A stretch of DNA of 7,877 bases, from contig CALBGK010000214.1 in assembly GCA_937893115.1 (NCBI GenBank), forward strand, positions 1 through 7,877, given 5' to 3'. Below the pieces are notes generated by a model. The model did no database searches. It worked only from the letters and a program-made list of their open reading frames with translations, and was not told the origin of the DNA. Made by a program: the position numbers and the translations under genes. Source of the stretch: an uncultured Erysipelotrichaceae bacterium. Its GTDB lineage: Bacteria; Bacillota_I; Bacilli_A; Erysipelotrichales; Erysipelotrichaceae. Below are positions 1 to 5,525 of the stretch, in pieces; within the stretch, counting starts at the first letter, position 1, and every line of letters starts with the position of its first letter.

Positions 1-106
1 TATAGTACTCGCTAGCGTAGGCTTCAAATGTATTAATACTAATATTTCCTACCATCAATAAAGTGGAAATAATAATTATAAATGCTATCTTCCCTTTTTT
101 AATCAT
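1..106 (-). CDS. Secreted protein of unknown function, N-terminal 35 codons only (runs off the left edge)
   Basis: The open frame starts at the ATG at 106-104 and continues past base 1, so only 35 residues are visible. They form a textbook Sec signal peptide: a basic start (MIKKGK), a hydrophobic core of Ile, Leu and Met at residues 7-19, and a polar stretch ending in Ala-Tyr-Ala at 29-31. That is a good type I signal peptidase site, with the mature protein starting near Ser32-Glu33. The start is well supported by a perfect AGGAGG at 117-112, five bases upstream. The first three bases of that site overlap the TAG stop (118-116) of the preceding gene, so translation of the two is probably coupled. 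The position suggests it belongs to the same surface or secreted module as the membrane-anchored protein upstream. The visible part does not reveal the mature domain, so no function can be given. Confidence 0.8.
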   Translation of the reverse strand, partial: MIKKGKIAFIIIISTLLMVGNISINTFEAYASEYY

Positions 107-115
107 GTTTTCCTC

Positions 116-1032
116 CTATTGCAGAGTAGTGGAAATCTCGATCACATCATCTGAACCGGCTAATTTTAATTGCAGAGTTCCATTATAGGTGATTCCACTG
201 TCATCAGGATTATATAATTCAAAGAATAGAGCGTAAGTATCATTGGCTTTCAATGGTACACCGATGATATTTTCATCTTTTAAAGAAGAGAATGAAGCAT
301 CTAGTGCCTGATATTCTTCACTTGAACCATCTGGGATAAAATAAGCCGCTTCAATGCTCGTGCCCTCTTCAATATTATCTACAGTCAATTTAAAAGTATA
401 TACTTTGACAGTCGATGGATAAGTATATTCACTGTCATTATGATACATAGTAGTACTGACATAAGCATTAGATACGTAGATATCATATGTCTCACCAGAT
501 ATTACTTCACCACTGCTATTTTTAAATTCTTCTAAGTTTCCAGCATTGACAGTCAAATCAATGCTAATTTGAGTAGAATCATTGAGATTAGTCAAAACAA
601 TACTATCAACTTGTTTAGTAACAGGAATAAATAGTTTAACTTTCGCACTTTCAGTATTAGATTTGATACTAGTATCTATGCCCATCTTAGAAGTGGAATA
701 ACCTAGAGACTGTATTTTATTGATATATGAATTAACATTATTTAAAGTAATTAGTTCATTAGTTTCTAATTTTGATAGGTCAAATTCAATAGCCTTATTA
801 TCTTTAGATGTAAAAGTAAATTCACCAATGACAAATCTAAAATCAAGATCATCACTAGAATAAACACTATAAGTATCTAGACTGATATCGACCTTATCAC
901 TTCTTTCGACATCGACTTCTTCCGTATTCGCTGGTTTATCGGTAGTAGTACTACTTCCATTATTAAAGAATAAGCCATTATCACTACTAAAATCATGATA
1001 ATCAATCTATCATAGCGAATTCTTCTTTTCAT
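116..1032 (-). pseudogene. Membrane-anchored extracellular protein, frameshifted once after its N-terminal anchor
   Basis: The ATG at 1032 opens a short frame (MKRRIRYDRL) leading into a hydrophobic segment (LIIMILVVIMAYS). This is typical of a single N-terminal anchor with a basic cytoplasmic tail. Just after the anchor the coding sense moves to the -1 frame. That frame gives a low-complexity linker (NNGSSTTTDKP) followed by about 275 residues with no internal stop down to the TAG at 118-116. The shift lies somewhere in about 964-985; one extra base near 966 would join the frames as ...AYSFNNGSS. The second frame has a TAG at 1009-1007 and no good upstream start, so it cannot have its own anchor. 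An in-frame ATG at 685 exists but lies inside the domain and has no ribosome binding site. The ectodomain is rich in Ser, Thr, Asp and beta-branched residues and looks like one or two beta-sandwich domains, loosely like DUF4352-type lipoprotein domains. That similarity is tentative. The gene overlaps the upstream Phd-like gene by 4 bases and has a GGAAGGAAG site at 1050-1042. Confidence 0.65.
877..1032 (-). CDS. N-terminal anchor fragment of the frameshifted extracellular protein (51 codons)
   Basis: This is the frame actually read by ribosomes starting at the ATG at 1032. It encodes a basic tail (residues 1-9) and a hydrophobic segment (about 10-22). After the presumed frameshift point it continues through an unrelated tail rich in basic residues to a TAG at 879-877. 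As it stands the product would be a small membrane peptide. I read it as the 5' piece of the longer gene because the transmembrane segment connects naturally with the Ser/Thr linker of the other frame. A genuine 51-residue peptide cannot be excluded. Confidence 0.45.
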   Translation of the reverse strand: MKRRIRYDRLIIMILVVIMAYSLIMEVVLLPINQRIRKKSMSKEVIRSISV

Positions 1033-1256
1033 TTTTCATTACTTCCTTCCATTGACAAAAGTTTCTGTTCCGCCTCTATCAATTCACTATAGCGAGAAAC
1101 AGAAATAATCGCAGCCATCGGCTCATTATTTTTGACTACGATCTTAACATCATCATGACCCAGACTCTGAATAATTTTAGAAGCCTTGCCCTGATTCAAA
1201 CTGCTTATCGGCACTAAAGAACCAATCAAATCCATTAAACTATTAATTTTATTCAT
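1029..1256 (-). CDS. Solitary Phd/YefM-like antitoxin-family protein (75 aa)
   Basis: The central part matches the Phd/YefM pattern: a Val-Pro-Ile-Ser-Ser-Leu opening at 15-20, a short helix with Lys24 to Ile29, then Val-Lys-Ile-Val-Val-Lys-Asn-Asn-Glu-Pro at 37-46 and Met-Ala-Ala-Ile-Ile-Ser-Val at 47-53, ending in Tyr56-Ser-Glu-Leu. This corresponds to the family's DNA-binding and dimer fold, in which members repress their own operon and bind a RelE- or Doc-type toxin through a C-terminal tail. The tail here is short (residues 60-75, charged). No toxin gene adjoins it: the next gene, overlapping by 4 bases (ATGA), is a membrane-anchored extracellular protein. The ATG at 1256 has no ribosome binding site and sits exactly 7 bases after a consensus -10 box, so translation may be leaderless. 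An alternative start is Met8, which also lacks a clear ribosome binding site. It may act as an autorepressor of this small operon; that is inference. Confidence 0.72.
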   Translation of the reverse strand: MNKINSLMDLIGSLVPISSLNQGKASKIIQSLGHDDVKIVVKNNEPMAAIISVSRYSELIEAEQKLLSMEGSNEK

Positions 1257-1262
1257 AAATTA

Positions 1263-1291
1263 ATTATAAAATATATCGATAAATATATCAA
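1263..1291 (-). promoter_or_regulatory. Sigma-A type promoter of the Phd-like operon
   Basis: On the minus strand a -35 box TTGATA (1291-1286) is separated by exactly 17 bases from a perfect -10 box TATAAT (1268-1263). Six bases (TAATTT) follow before the ATG of the Phd-like gene at 1256. Counting the last -10 base as -7 puts +1 on the A of that ATG. The surroundings are very A+T-rich, which raises the chance of accidental matches. Even so, the match quality, the exact spacing and the position between galE and a new gene all favour a real promoter. Confidence 0.7.
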
Positions 1292-1293
1292 TA
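1269..1293. repeat. 12-base tandem direct repeat overlapping the promoter (candidate operator)
   Basis: On the plus strand AAATATATCGAT (1269-1280) is followed directly by AAATATATCAAT (1281-1292) and one further A. This is two copies with a single mismatch. The first copy contains the palindrome TATCGATA at 1274-1281. The pair covers the spacer and -35 box of the predicted promoter. Phd/YefM proteins bind short repeated or palindromic sites over their own promoters, so this is a reasonable operator candidate for the adjacent gene. No binding is demonstrated, and A+T bias could produce such a repeat by chance. Confidence 0.4.
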
Positions 1294-1307
1294 ATATTAA
1301 AATAAGG

Positions 1308-1331
1308 TTAATTGTTAAAAAATACAATTAA
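1308..1331 (-). terminator. A+T-rich hairpin between galE and the Phd-like gene (weak terminator candidate)
   Basis: TTAATTGT (1308-1315) and ACAATTAA (1324-1331) form a perfect 8-bp stem around an 8-base loop. On the minus-strand RNA a short U-containing stretch follows. It lies downstream of galE and just upstream of a new promoter, where a terminator would be expected. The stem has only one G-C pair, so intrinsic termination would be weak at best. Confidence 0.3.
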
Positions 1332-1346
1332 TCTTATAATAAATTC

Positions 1347-1364
1347 TAATTAAAATTTTAATTA
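1347..1364. repeat. Perfect 18-base palindrome just after the galE stop
   Basis: TAATTAAAA followed directly by TTTTAATTA gives a perfect palindrome of A and T only, one base beyond the galE TAG (1368-1366). It could be part of a bidirectional termination or mRNA-end structure, or a binding site. It could equally be a product of local A+T bias. With no G-C pairs it would be a poor terminator by itself. Confidence 0.35.
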
Positions 1365-1365
1365 A

Positions 1366-1818
1366 CTACTTAATTCCTTCGGGATTCATAACTGTGAAAC
1401 GATAAGAATCTTCACACATCTTATCGATGTCATATTTAACTTTGAAGTCAAGTACGCGTTTAGCTTTTTCGACATCGGCATAACATGTCGCAATATCACC
1501 CGGACGTCTTGGATAAATCTTATAAGGAAGCTTATGTCCGCATGCTTTTTCATAGGCATGCAATACTTCTAAAACACTATAGCCCTTTCCAGAACCTATA
1601 TTGATTACATCGACACCCACTAGCTTATTACAGTATTCAATAGCTTTGACATGAGCAATGGCTAAATCTACCACATGGATATAGTCTCTGATGCCAGTAC
1701 CATCTTTAGTATCATAATCATCACCATAAACGCGTAAGTGATCTAATTCGCCACTAGCTACTTTAGCGATATATGGAACTAAGTTATTAGGAATACCATT
1801 AGGCACTTCTCCTAGCAT
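1366..1818 (-). CDS. galE: GalE C-terminal fragment: UDP-sugar-binding half
   Basis: The 150 residues from the ATG at 1818 match GalE from about residue 188 to the end. They include Asn-Gly-Ile-Pro-Asn-Asn-Leu at 7-13, which contacts the nucleotide sugar. Next come Gly-Thr-Gly-Ile-Arg-Asp-Tyr-Ile-His-Val at 40-49 (Arg equivalent to E. coli Arg231), an Asn-Ile-Gly-Ser-Gly turn at 73-77, and Arg-Arg-Pro-Gly-Asp at 104-108. That ATG is simply the Met of the Met-Leu-Gly-Glu motif and not a natural gene start. The real frame can be read two codons further upstream (Ser-Gly). All substrate-side motifs past the break are intact, which points to recent damage. Confidence 0.78.
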   Translation of the reverse strand: MLGEVPNGIPNNLVPYIAKVASGELDHLRVYGDDYDTKDGTGIRDYIHVVDLAIAHVKAIEYCNKLVGVDVINIGSGKGYSVLEVLHAYEKACGHKLPYKIYPRRPGDIATCYADVEKAKRVLDFKVKYDIDKMCEDSYRFTVMNPEGIK

Positions 1819-2363
1819 TCCCGAGGATTAAAGTAACGAAGCAATACACAAGACATATTCTTATTAGCCTTGCACAAATCAGTTAAAATGATTTCATTAA
1901 ACTTCTTTGTCGTTCCATAAGGATTAGTCGTATCTCCTAGACCATATTCTTCTTTAAAAGGCACTGCAAAATTATCTCCATATACAGTAGCACTAGAAGA
2001 GAAGACCAGTTTATAGACATGATATTTCTCCATCAATTTATAGAGGTTGATAGAACCAGAAATATTATTTTCATAATATTTTAAAGGAATACTTACTGAT
2101 TCACCTACTGCCTTAAGTCCTGCAAAGTGGATGACGGCTTCAATGGCATTTTCTTTAAAGACCTTTTCTAGATTTTCATAATCCAAAATATCTGTTTGAT
2201 AGAATAATGGTCTTACACCAGTCAATTTTTCGATGCGATCCAATACACTCATATTAGAATTATACAAATTATCGACAATAATGACCTCATGGTTAGACTT
2301 GATCAGCTCAACCACAGTATGTGAACCGATATAACCGGTTCCCCCTGTAACTAGTATCTTCAT
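1812..2363 (-). CDS. galE: GalE N-terminal fragment: NAD-binding half with catalytic residues
   Basis: This piece holds the Rossmann fold of the extended short-chain dehydrogenase family. Gly-Gly-Thr-Gly-Tyr-Ile-Gly is at 7-13, with Asp31-Asn32 for the NAD ribose. Ser124 lies in SSSATVYG, and the catalytic pair Tyr149 and Lys153 lies in YGTTK, at the same numbers as in E. coli GalE. The last three residues before the stop (Arg-Glu-Cys) are out-of-frame sequence. Alone it lacks the substrate-binding C-terminal part and is unlikely to be active. The next frame's ATG at 1818 lies seven bases upstream of this fragment's last base, so ribosomes ending here could in principle re-initiate. Confidence 0.8.
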   Translation of the reverse strand: MKILVTGGTGYIGSHTVVELIKSNHEVIIVDNLYNSNMSVLDRIEKLTGVRPLFYQTDILDYENLEKVFKENAIEAVIHFAGLKAVGESVSIPLKYYENNISGSINLYKLMEKYHVYKLVFSSSATVYGDNFAVPFKEEYGLGDTTNPYGTTKKFNEIILTDLCKANKNMSCVLLRYFNPREC

Positions 2364-3223
2364 TCTTGTACCTCCTTTTTATCTCTTTTCATTTCTGCAA
2401 GTGAGAATAAATAGACAATTGCAAACATAACTACACCAGCGATAATAGATGTAATGACAGTAAGCATATCAGCTTGTAAGATGCCACACCTCTTAAATAG
2501 CTCAGCCATAGAGCCAACAAGCAATCCTAGTATTGCCATATATGTTAATTGTTCATATTTATTTAATAATATCGTTATCAATTTTGCGCCGCCAAAAAGA
2601 CCTACTACCGCCCCTAAAGCTGTCGGGATTAGTAAAGGAATATATAGATAAGAGATGACAAAACCAAAGATTGTACCATACATACCCATGATGAGTAACA
2701 TCATTGAGCCGCTAATACCTGGAATAATCATAGTAGAAGCACCAATTGTCATAGAGATAAAGCACATGATACAAGCTTCAATTGAAAAACTAGTATATTT
2801 AATTGGCGCAGCATCTTTATCTGAACTGAAGAAAGCTAAACTAATCATGATGGCAAGAGTAATTATTAAAGCAATCCAAGAAGAAGTTTGTATCTTCTTA
2901 TCACTTCTTTTAGCCTTAGACCATATCAAAGGTAATGAACCGATAATGATACCGATAAAAGCGAAGTATGTTTGCGTAGGATAATCAGATAATAAGATAT
3001 TCATCACCTTACTCAAACCTAAGATACCGATAACAAGACCAATTCCTAGTGGAACTAAAAAGCTGATGTTTTTCTTAATGACTTTTAAGTTGAAAGTAAT
3101 AGATTCCATCAAACGATCATAAAAGTTTAAAATGATGGCCATCGTTCCCCCACTAACACCAGGAATGACATTAGCAATACCCATAATAATGCCATAGAAT
3201 ACATATTTAATCTTTTCCTTCAT
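2360..3223 (-). CDS. popT: DUF368 family membrane protein, predicted undecaprenyl-phosphate translocase
   Basis: This is a 287-residue polytopic membrane protein. Pro-Gly-Val-Ser-Gly-Gly-Thr at 21-27 and a second copy, Pro-Gly-Ile-Ser-Gly-Ser, at 168-173 are the DUF368 signatures. The protein shows an internal duplication: each half has this motif followed by an aromatic-Gly segment (YFAFIGIIIGS near 86-96, YMAILGLLVGS near 228-238). This is consistent with an inverted-repeat transporter. Members of DUF368 (PopT) and DedA (UptA) have been reported to return undecaprenyl phosphate across the membrane for reuse in peptidoglycan and teichoic acid synthesis. The ATG at 3223 has AAGGGAG at 3239-3233, which begins within the rseP stop codon. 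The gene follows rseP by 14 bases and overlaps galE by 4, so it is probably cotranscribed with uppS. The role fits that context but rests on family assignment; direction and substrate are not visible in the sequence. Confidence 0.85.
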   Translation of the reverse strand: MKEKIKYVFYGIIMGIANVIPGVSGGTMAIILNFYDRLMESITFNLKVIKKNISFLVPLGIGLVIGILGLSKVMNILLSDYPTQTYFAFIGIIIGSLPLIWSKAKRSDKKIQTSSWIALIITLAIMISLAFFSSDKDAAPIKYTSFSIEACIMCFISMTIGASTMIIPGISGSMMLLIMGMYGTIFGFVISYLYIPLLIPTALGAVVGLFGGAKLITILLNKYEQLTYMAILGLLVGSMAELFKRCGILQADMLTVITSIIAGVVMFAIVYLFSLAEMKRDKKEVQE

Positions 3224-3237
3224 TAATTAATTCTCCC

Positions 3238-4305
3238 TTAAAAAATCCTAATAATATCTTGAAAAGTTGCAATGACAACAATAAACAATAATAGTAACAT
3301 ACTAGCCGACATCAAGACCGATTCCATCTTCTCAGAGATAGGATGACCAATGATGGCTTCCACTATCGTCAGAAGAACCCTACCACCATCCATAATAGGA
3401 ATAGGCAGGGCATTAAATATGCCAACATTTAAAGAGATGACAGCCATCATGATGAAATAGCTTTGAGCTCCCATAGATACCGCCTCATCGGTAGCTTGAT
3501 AAATGCCGACAGGGCCAGATAAATTCTGCAAACCATAACCTCTAATAAGTTGTGATAAGGACATAAAAATAGTTCGCATGACATACATGCAATAATCGAT
3601 GGCATAGTACCAACAATTAAATATATTAACTTCGGCATATTGAATCTGGCCAGAACCTATACCAACGATATAGCGTGAACTAGACTCATCATAAATAGGT
3701 TTAACCGCAATATCCATCTGTTTGCCATCTCTTGTCACCGTAAATGTTACATCGCCGTCTCCATCATAACTATAAAGAAAAGCGACCATATCATCAAATG
3801 TGCTTGGATTATTAGAGATACCATTAGAAAAGCTAATTCTTTCAATCTCATCACCCGGCATTAAACCAGCATTATAAGCCGGACTATTCTCTGTAACTGT
3901 GCTGATAATGGCACTTTGAGATACCGGATAAGAACCATTATATAGAAGCACCATCGCTAAAATAAAAATAGCCAGGATGATATTCATAAATATTCCAGCC
4001 AGCATCACGATTATTTTTTTCCACTTCTTAAGACCGCCCAGAGTTCTCTCAAAAGGAACTTCGACATCAACTTCTGATTCTAGTGCATTATCACTATCGC
4101 CAGCCATTGACACAAAGCCTCCCATAGGTATAGCTCTAAGTGAATAAGTGGTCTCTTTGAATTTTTTTGAATATATTTTAGGACCCATTCCTATCGCAAA
4201 TTCATGACAATAGATATTAAAGGCTTTTGCTGCGATTAAGTGTCCAAATTCATGAACTATGATAATAATGGAAAGAAGTACAATAAAAAGTAATAATGTC
4301 AACAA
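3238..4305 (-). CDS. rseP: RseP/RasP-type site-2 intramembrane zinc metalloprotease
   Basis: This is an M50 protease that cuts transmembrane substrates such as anti-sigma factors and signal peptide remnants within the membrane. His-Glu-Phe-Gly-His lies in the first membrane segment. Pro-Met-Gly-Gly-Phe-Val and the Met-Ala-Gly hairpin follow, then a second membrane segment, a PDZ domain (roughly residues 130-205 of this start), Leu-Ser-Gly-Pro-Val-Gly-Ile, and Asn-Ala-Leu-Pro-Ile-Pro-Ile-Met-Asp-Gly-Gly, whose Asp completes the zinc site. A terminal membrane segment ends the protein. The longest frame begins at the ATG at 4347 (369 aa), but neither that ATG nor the one at 4335 has a ribosome binding site. 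GGAAGGTGA at 4319-4311 stands just before TTG codons at 4305 and 4302. Starting there gives the usual short N-terminus, with the His-Glu motif near residue 18, so I prefer 4305 (355 aa). It keeps the standard place after dxr. Confidence 0.9.
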   Translation of the reverse strand: MLTLLLFIVLLSIIIIVHEFGHLIAAKAFNIYCHEFAIGMGPKIYSKKFKETTYSLRAIPMGGFVSMAGDSDNALESEVDVEVPFERTLGGLKKWKKIIVMLAGIFMNIILAIFILAMVLLYNGSYPVSQSAIISTVTENSPAYNAGLMPGDEIERISFSNGISNNPSTFDDMVAFLYSYDGDGDVTFTVTRDGKQMDIAVKPIYDESSSRYIVGIGSGQIQYAEVNIFNCWYYAIDYCMYVMRTIFMSLSQLIRGYGLQNLSGPVGIYQATDEAVSMGAQSYFIMMAVISLNVGIFNALPIPIMDGGRVLLTIVEAIIGHPISEKMESVLMSASMLLLLFIVVIATFQDIIRIF

Positions 4306-4310
4306 AGCAT

Positions 4311-4319
4311 TCACCTTCC
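4311..4319 (-). promoter_or_regulatory. Ribosome binding site that decides the rseP start
   Basis: GGAAGGTGA on the minus strand matches the 3' end of 16S rRNA well. It lies 5 bases before TTG 4305 and 8 before TTG 4302. The upstream ATGs at 4347 and 4335 are preceded only by A+T-rich sequence. It therefore argues for a TTG start and a protein 14 or 15 residues shorter than the longest frame. Confidence 0.6.
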
Positions 4320-4358
4320 GAGTCGATAATAACATATAATTATGCATTTACACAAGAT

Positions 4359-4372
4359 TTATGTTTCCATAA
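4359..4372 (-). other. Small hairpin with a GAAA tetraloop upstream of rseP
   Basis: On the minus-strand RNA the sequence reads TTATG, GAAA, CATAA: a perfect 5-bp stem capped by a GNRA-type tetraloop. It lies two bases downstream of a stronger hairpin at the end of dxr. It may stabilise the rseP leader or be fortuitous, since the stem has only one G-C pair. Confidence 0.35.
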
Positions 4373-4374
4373 GA

Positions 4375-4397
4375 AAGTGGAACTAAAAGTTCCACTT
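4375..4397 (-). terminator. Perfect 10-bp hairpin spanning the dxr stop codon
   Basis: AAGTGGAACT at 4375-4384 and AGTTCCACTT at 4388-4397 pair perfectly around a 3-base loop. On the minus-strand RNA the 3' arm ends in CUU and runs on into UCUUAU, a short and imperfect U-rich tail. The stop codon of dxr (4385-4383) lies in the loop and adjoining arm. It could be a leaky terminator that lowers expression of rseP-popT-galE, or an mRNA processing or stability element between two operon segments. The poor U-tract and the lack of an obvious rseP promoter argue against full termination. Confidence 0.5.
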
Positions 4398-5525
4398 ATC
4401 TTTGATGTATTGTCTTGTTTTTTTATCGGTTTTAAAGAGTTCTTCTAAATTAGGTTTAGCGATATATTCTGCGTTTTTTACCGCATCTATCACTATCTCT
4501 TCAATATTGATAAATTTAATCTTTTCATTGATAAACAGATTAAAGGCTTCTTCATCTGCCGCATTTAAGGCAGCACCTAAATTTCCACCCATCTTGCCTA
4601 CATAATAAGCTAGTTCTAATAGCGGGTAGCGTTTAAAATCAATTTTGGAAAAATGAAGTTCAGCTATATCTTCCAAGTTTAAACTAGTTAAAGAATCATT
4701 GCTTAGTCTATCTGGCATTGAAATCGCATATTGAATAGGAATGCGCATATCTGGATTAGCTAGATGAGCAATTACTGAACGATCATTATATTCGACCATG
4801 GAATGAATGATAGATTCAGAGTGTTGTAAAACAGAAATGTGATCATAATCAATATCAAACAGATGATGAGCTTCAATAACTTCAAAACCTTTATTCATCA
4901 TCGTAGCACTGTCGACCGTCACCTTCTTGCCCATCTTCCATGTCGGATGGTGTAAGGCTTCTTCTAATGTCACATTTGCTAATTCTTCATGGGTCAGATG
5001 ACGGAAAGCTCCGCCTGATGCAGTGATGATTAGACGTTTTACATATTCTTTACTTTCGCCATTTAAACATTGATAGATAGCTGAATGTTCCGAATCAACT
5101 GGTCTGATATTGACCTTGTTGTTGGATGCTAATTTCATCACTAAATCACCAGCGACAACTAAGGTTTCCTTATTAGCTAAAGCGACATCATGTTTATTTA
5201 AGATGGCAGTAAGTGTCGGAATAAGACCGCTTATACCAACCAAAGCATTTACCAAGATATCATAATCTAGTTCAGCCGTCATTTGGCTAAGACCCTCTTC
5301 ACCGTAATAGAATTTAGTATCCGGATAAGTCGCTTCTAAAAGATGATCTTTTTTATTGATGCAGGCATATTTAATCTTAAATTCTTTAAGTAGTGCTTGC
5401 AGATATTCTATATTTGAAAAGACACTGCATCCTACTATCTCAAAATCTTCCGAATGTTCTCTTATCACATCAACAGTTTGTGTGCCAATTGAACCACTAA
5501 TTCCAAGTATTAATAATTTTTTCAT
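4383..5525 (-). CDS. dxr: 1-deoxy-D-xylulose-5-phosphate reductoisomerase
   Basis: DXR converts 1-deoxy-D-xylulose 5-phosphate to 2-C-methyl-D-erythritol 4-phosphate with NADPH and a divalent metal. This is the committed step of the MEP isoprenoid pathway and the target of fosmidomycin. The 380 residues have the normal length and order. NADPH-binding Gly-Ile-Ser-Gly-Ser-Ile-Gly is at 8-14 and Asn-Lys-Glu-Thr-Leu at 118-122. The metal site Asp144-Ser-Glu146-His-Ser lies next, then Thr-Ala-Ser-Gly-Gly at 168-172, His193-Pro-Thr-Trp, and Met-Asn-Lys-Gly-Phe-Glu215. A flexible-loop region (231-242) reads Leu-Gln-His-Ser-Glu-Ser where many homologues have His-Pro-Gln-Ser. The helical C-terminal domain starts near 300. 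The ATG at 5525 overlaps the cdsA stop by 4 bases and has no clear ribosome binding site, so translation probably depends on coupling. It supplies precursors for the uppS product encoded two genes upstream. Confidence 0.96.
   Translation of the reverse strand: MKKLLILGISGSIGTQTVDVIREHSEDFEIVGCSVFSNIEYLQALLKEFKIKYACINKKDHLLEATYPDTKFYYGEEGLSQMTAELDYDILVNALVGISGLIPTLTAILNKHDVALANKETLVVAGDLVMKLASNNKVNIRPVDSEHSAIYQCLNGESKEYVKRLIITASGGAFRHLTHEELANVTLEEALHHPTWKMGKKVTVDSATMMNKGFEVIEAHHLFDIDYDHISVLQHSESIIHSMVEYNDRSVIAHLANPDMRIPIQYAISMPDRLSNDSLTSLNLEDIAELHFSKIDFKRYPLLELAYYVGKMGGNLGAALNAADEEAFNLFINEKIKFINIEEIVIDAVKNAEYIAKPNLEELFKTDKKTRQYIKDKWNF

Larger units (their letters stand above)
1366..2363 (-). 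pseudogene. galE: UDP-glucose 4-epimerase gene disrupted by an apparent 16-base deletion
   Basis: GalE interconverts UDP-glucose and UDP-galactose with bound NAD, supplying galactose for surface polysaccharide and the Leloir pathway. The locus encodes two adjoining pieces in different frames that together align with almost the whole family, about 332 of the usual 338 residues. The first piece ends correctly at Tyr-Phe-Asn179-Pro180, then runs into Arg-Glu-Cys and a TAG at 1814-1812. The second frame resumes as Ser-Gly-Met-Leu-Gly-Glu at 1824. In known GalE proteins the join reads Asn-Pro-X-Gly-Ala-His-X-Ser-Gly, so five codons plus one base are missing at about 1824-1826. The loss removes the conserved Gly-Ala-His loop beside the nucleotide-sugar site and shifts the frame. 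The gene overlaps popT by 4 bases (ATGA) and has a strong AAAGGAGG at 2378-2371, seven bases upstream. A natural mutation is likely, because 16 bases is unlike a simple homopolymer error. An assembly fault remains possible. Confidence 0.85.

Noticed and set aside
961..1000. Programmed -1 frameshift joining the anchor and ectodomain of the extracellular protein
   Set aside because: I looked for an X XXY YYZ slippery heptamer in the anchor frame through the overlap zone and found none. There is also no clear stem-loop just downstream, so an indel is the simpler reading.
1257..1365. Small RNA or riboswitch in the 109-base gap
   Set aside because: The gap is nearly all A and T, with only simple palindromes and a promoter. 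No conserved RNA motif or G-C-rich folded core is visible.
1812..2363. Use of a nonstandard code or readthrough at the galE internal stop
   Set aside because: Suppression of the TAG at 1814-1812 would not restore the frame, since five codons plus one base are missing. TAG and TGA are ordinary stops in the other genes.
2454..2984. Two plus-strand open frames (2454-2651 and 2655-2984)
   Set aside because: They lie entirely opposite the well-supported DUF368 gene, have no ribosome binding sites or recognisable motifs, and their hydrophobic character mirrors the membrane codons on the other strand.
3447..3638. Second minus-strand frame inside rseP
   Set aside because: It overlaps the rseP coding region in another frame. 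The rseP frame carries all family motifs across this stretch.
4320..4356. Promoter for rseP (TTGTGT and TTATTA, 17 bases apart)
   Set aside because: The -10 match is poor and the start would fall on the ribosome binding site itself. Readthrough from dxr is more likely.
4402..4605. Plus-strand open frame opposite dxr
   Set aside because: It is antisense to the C-terminal domain of an intact, well-conserved DXR and has no start signals.
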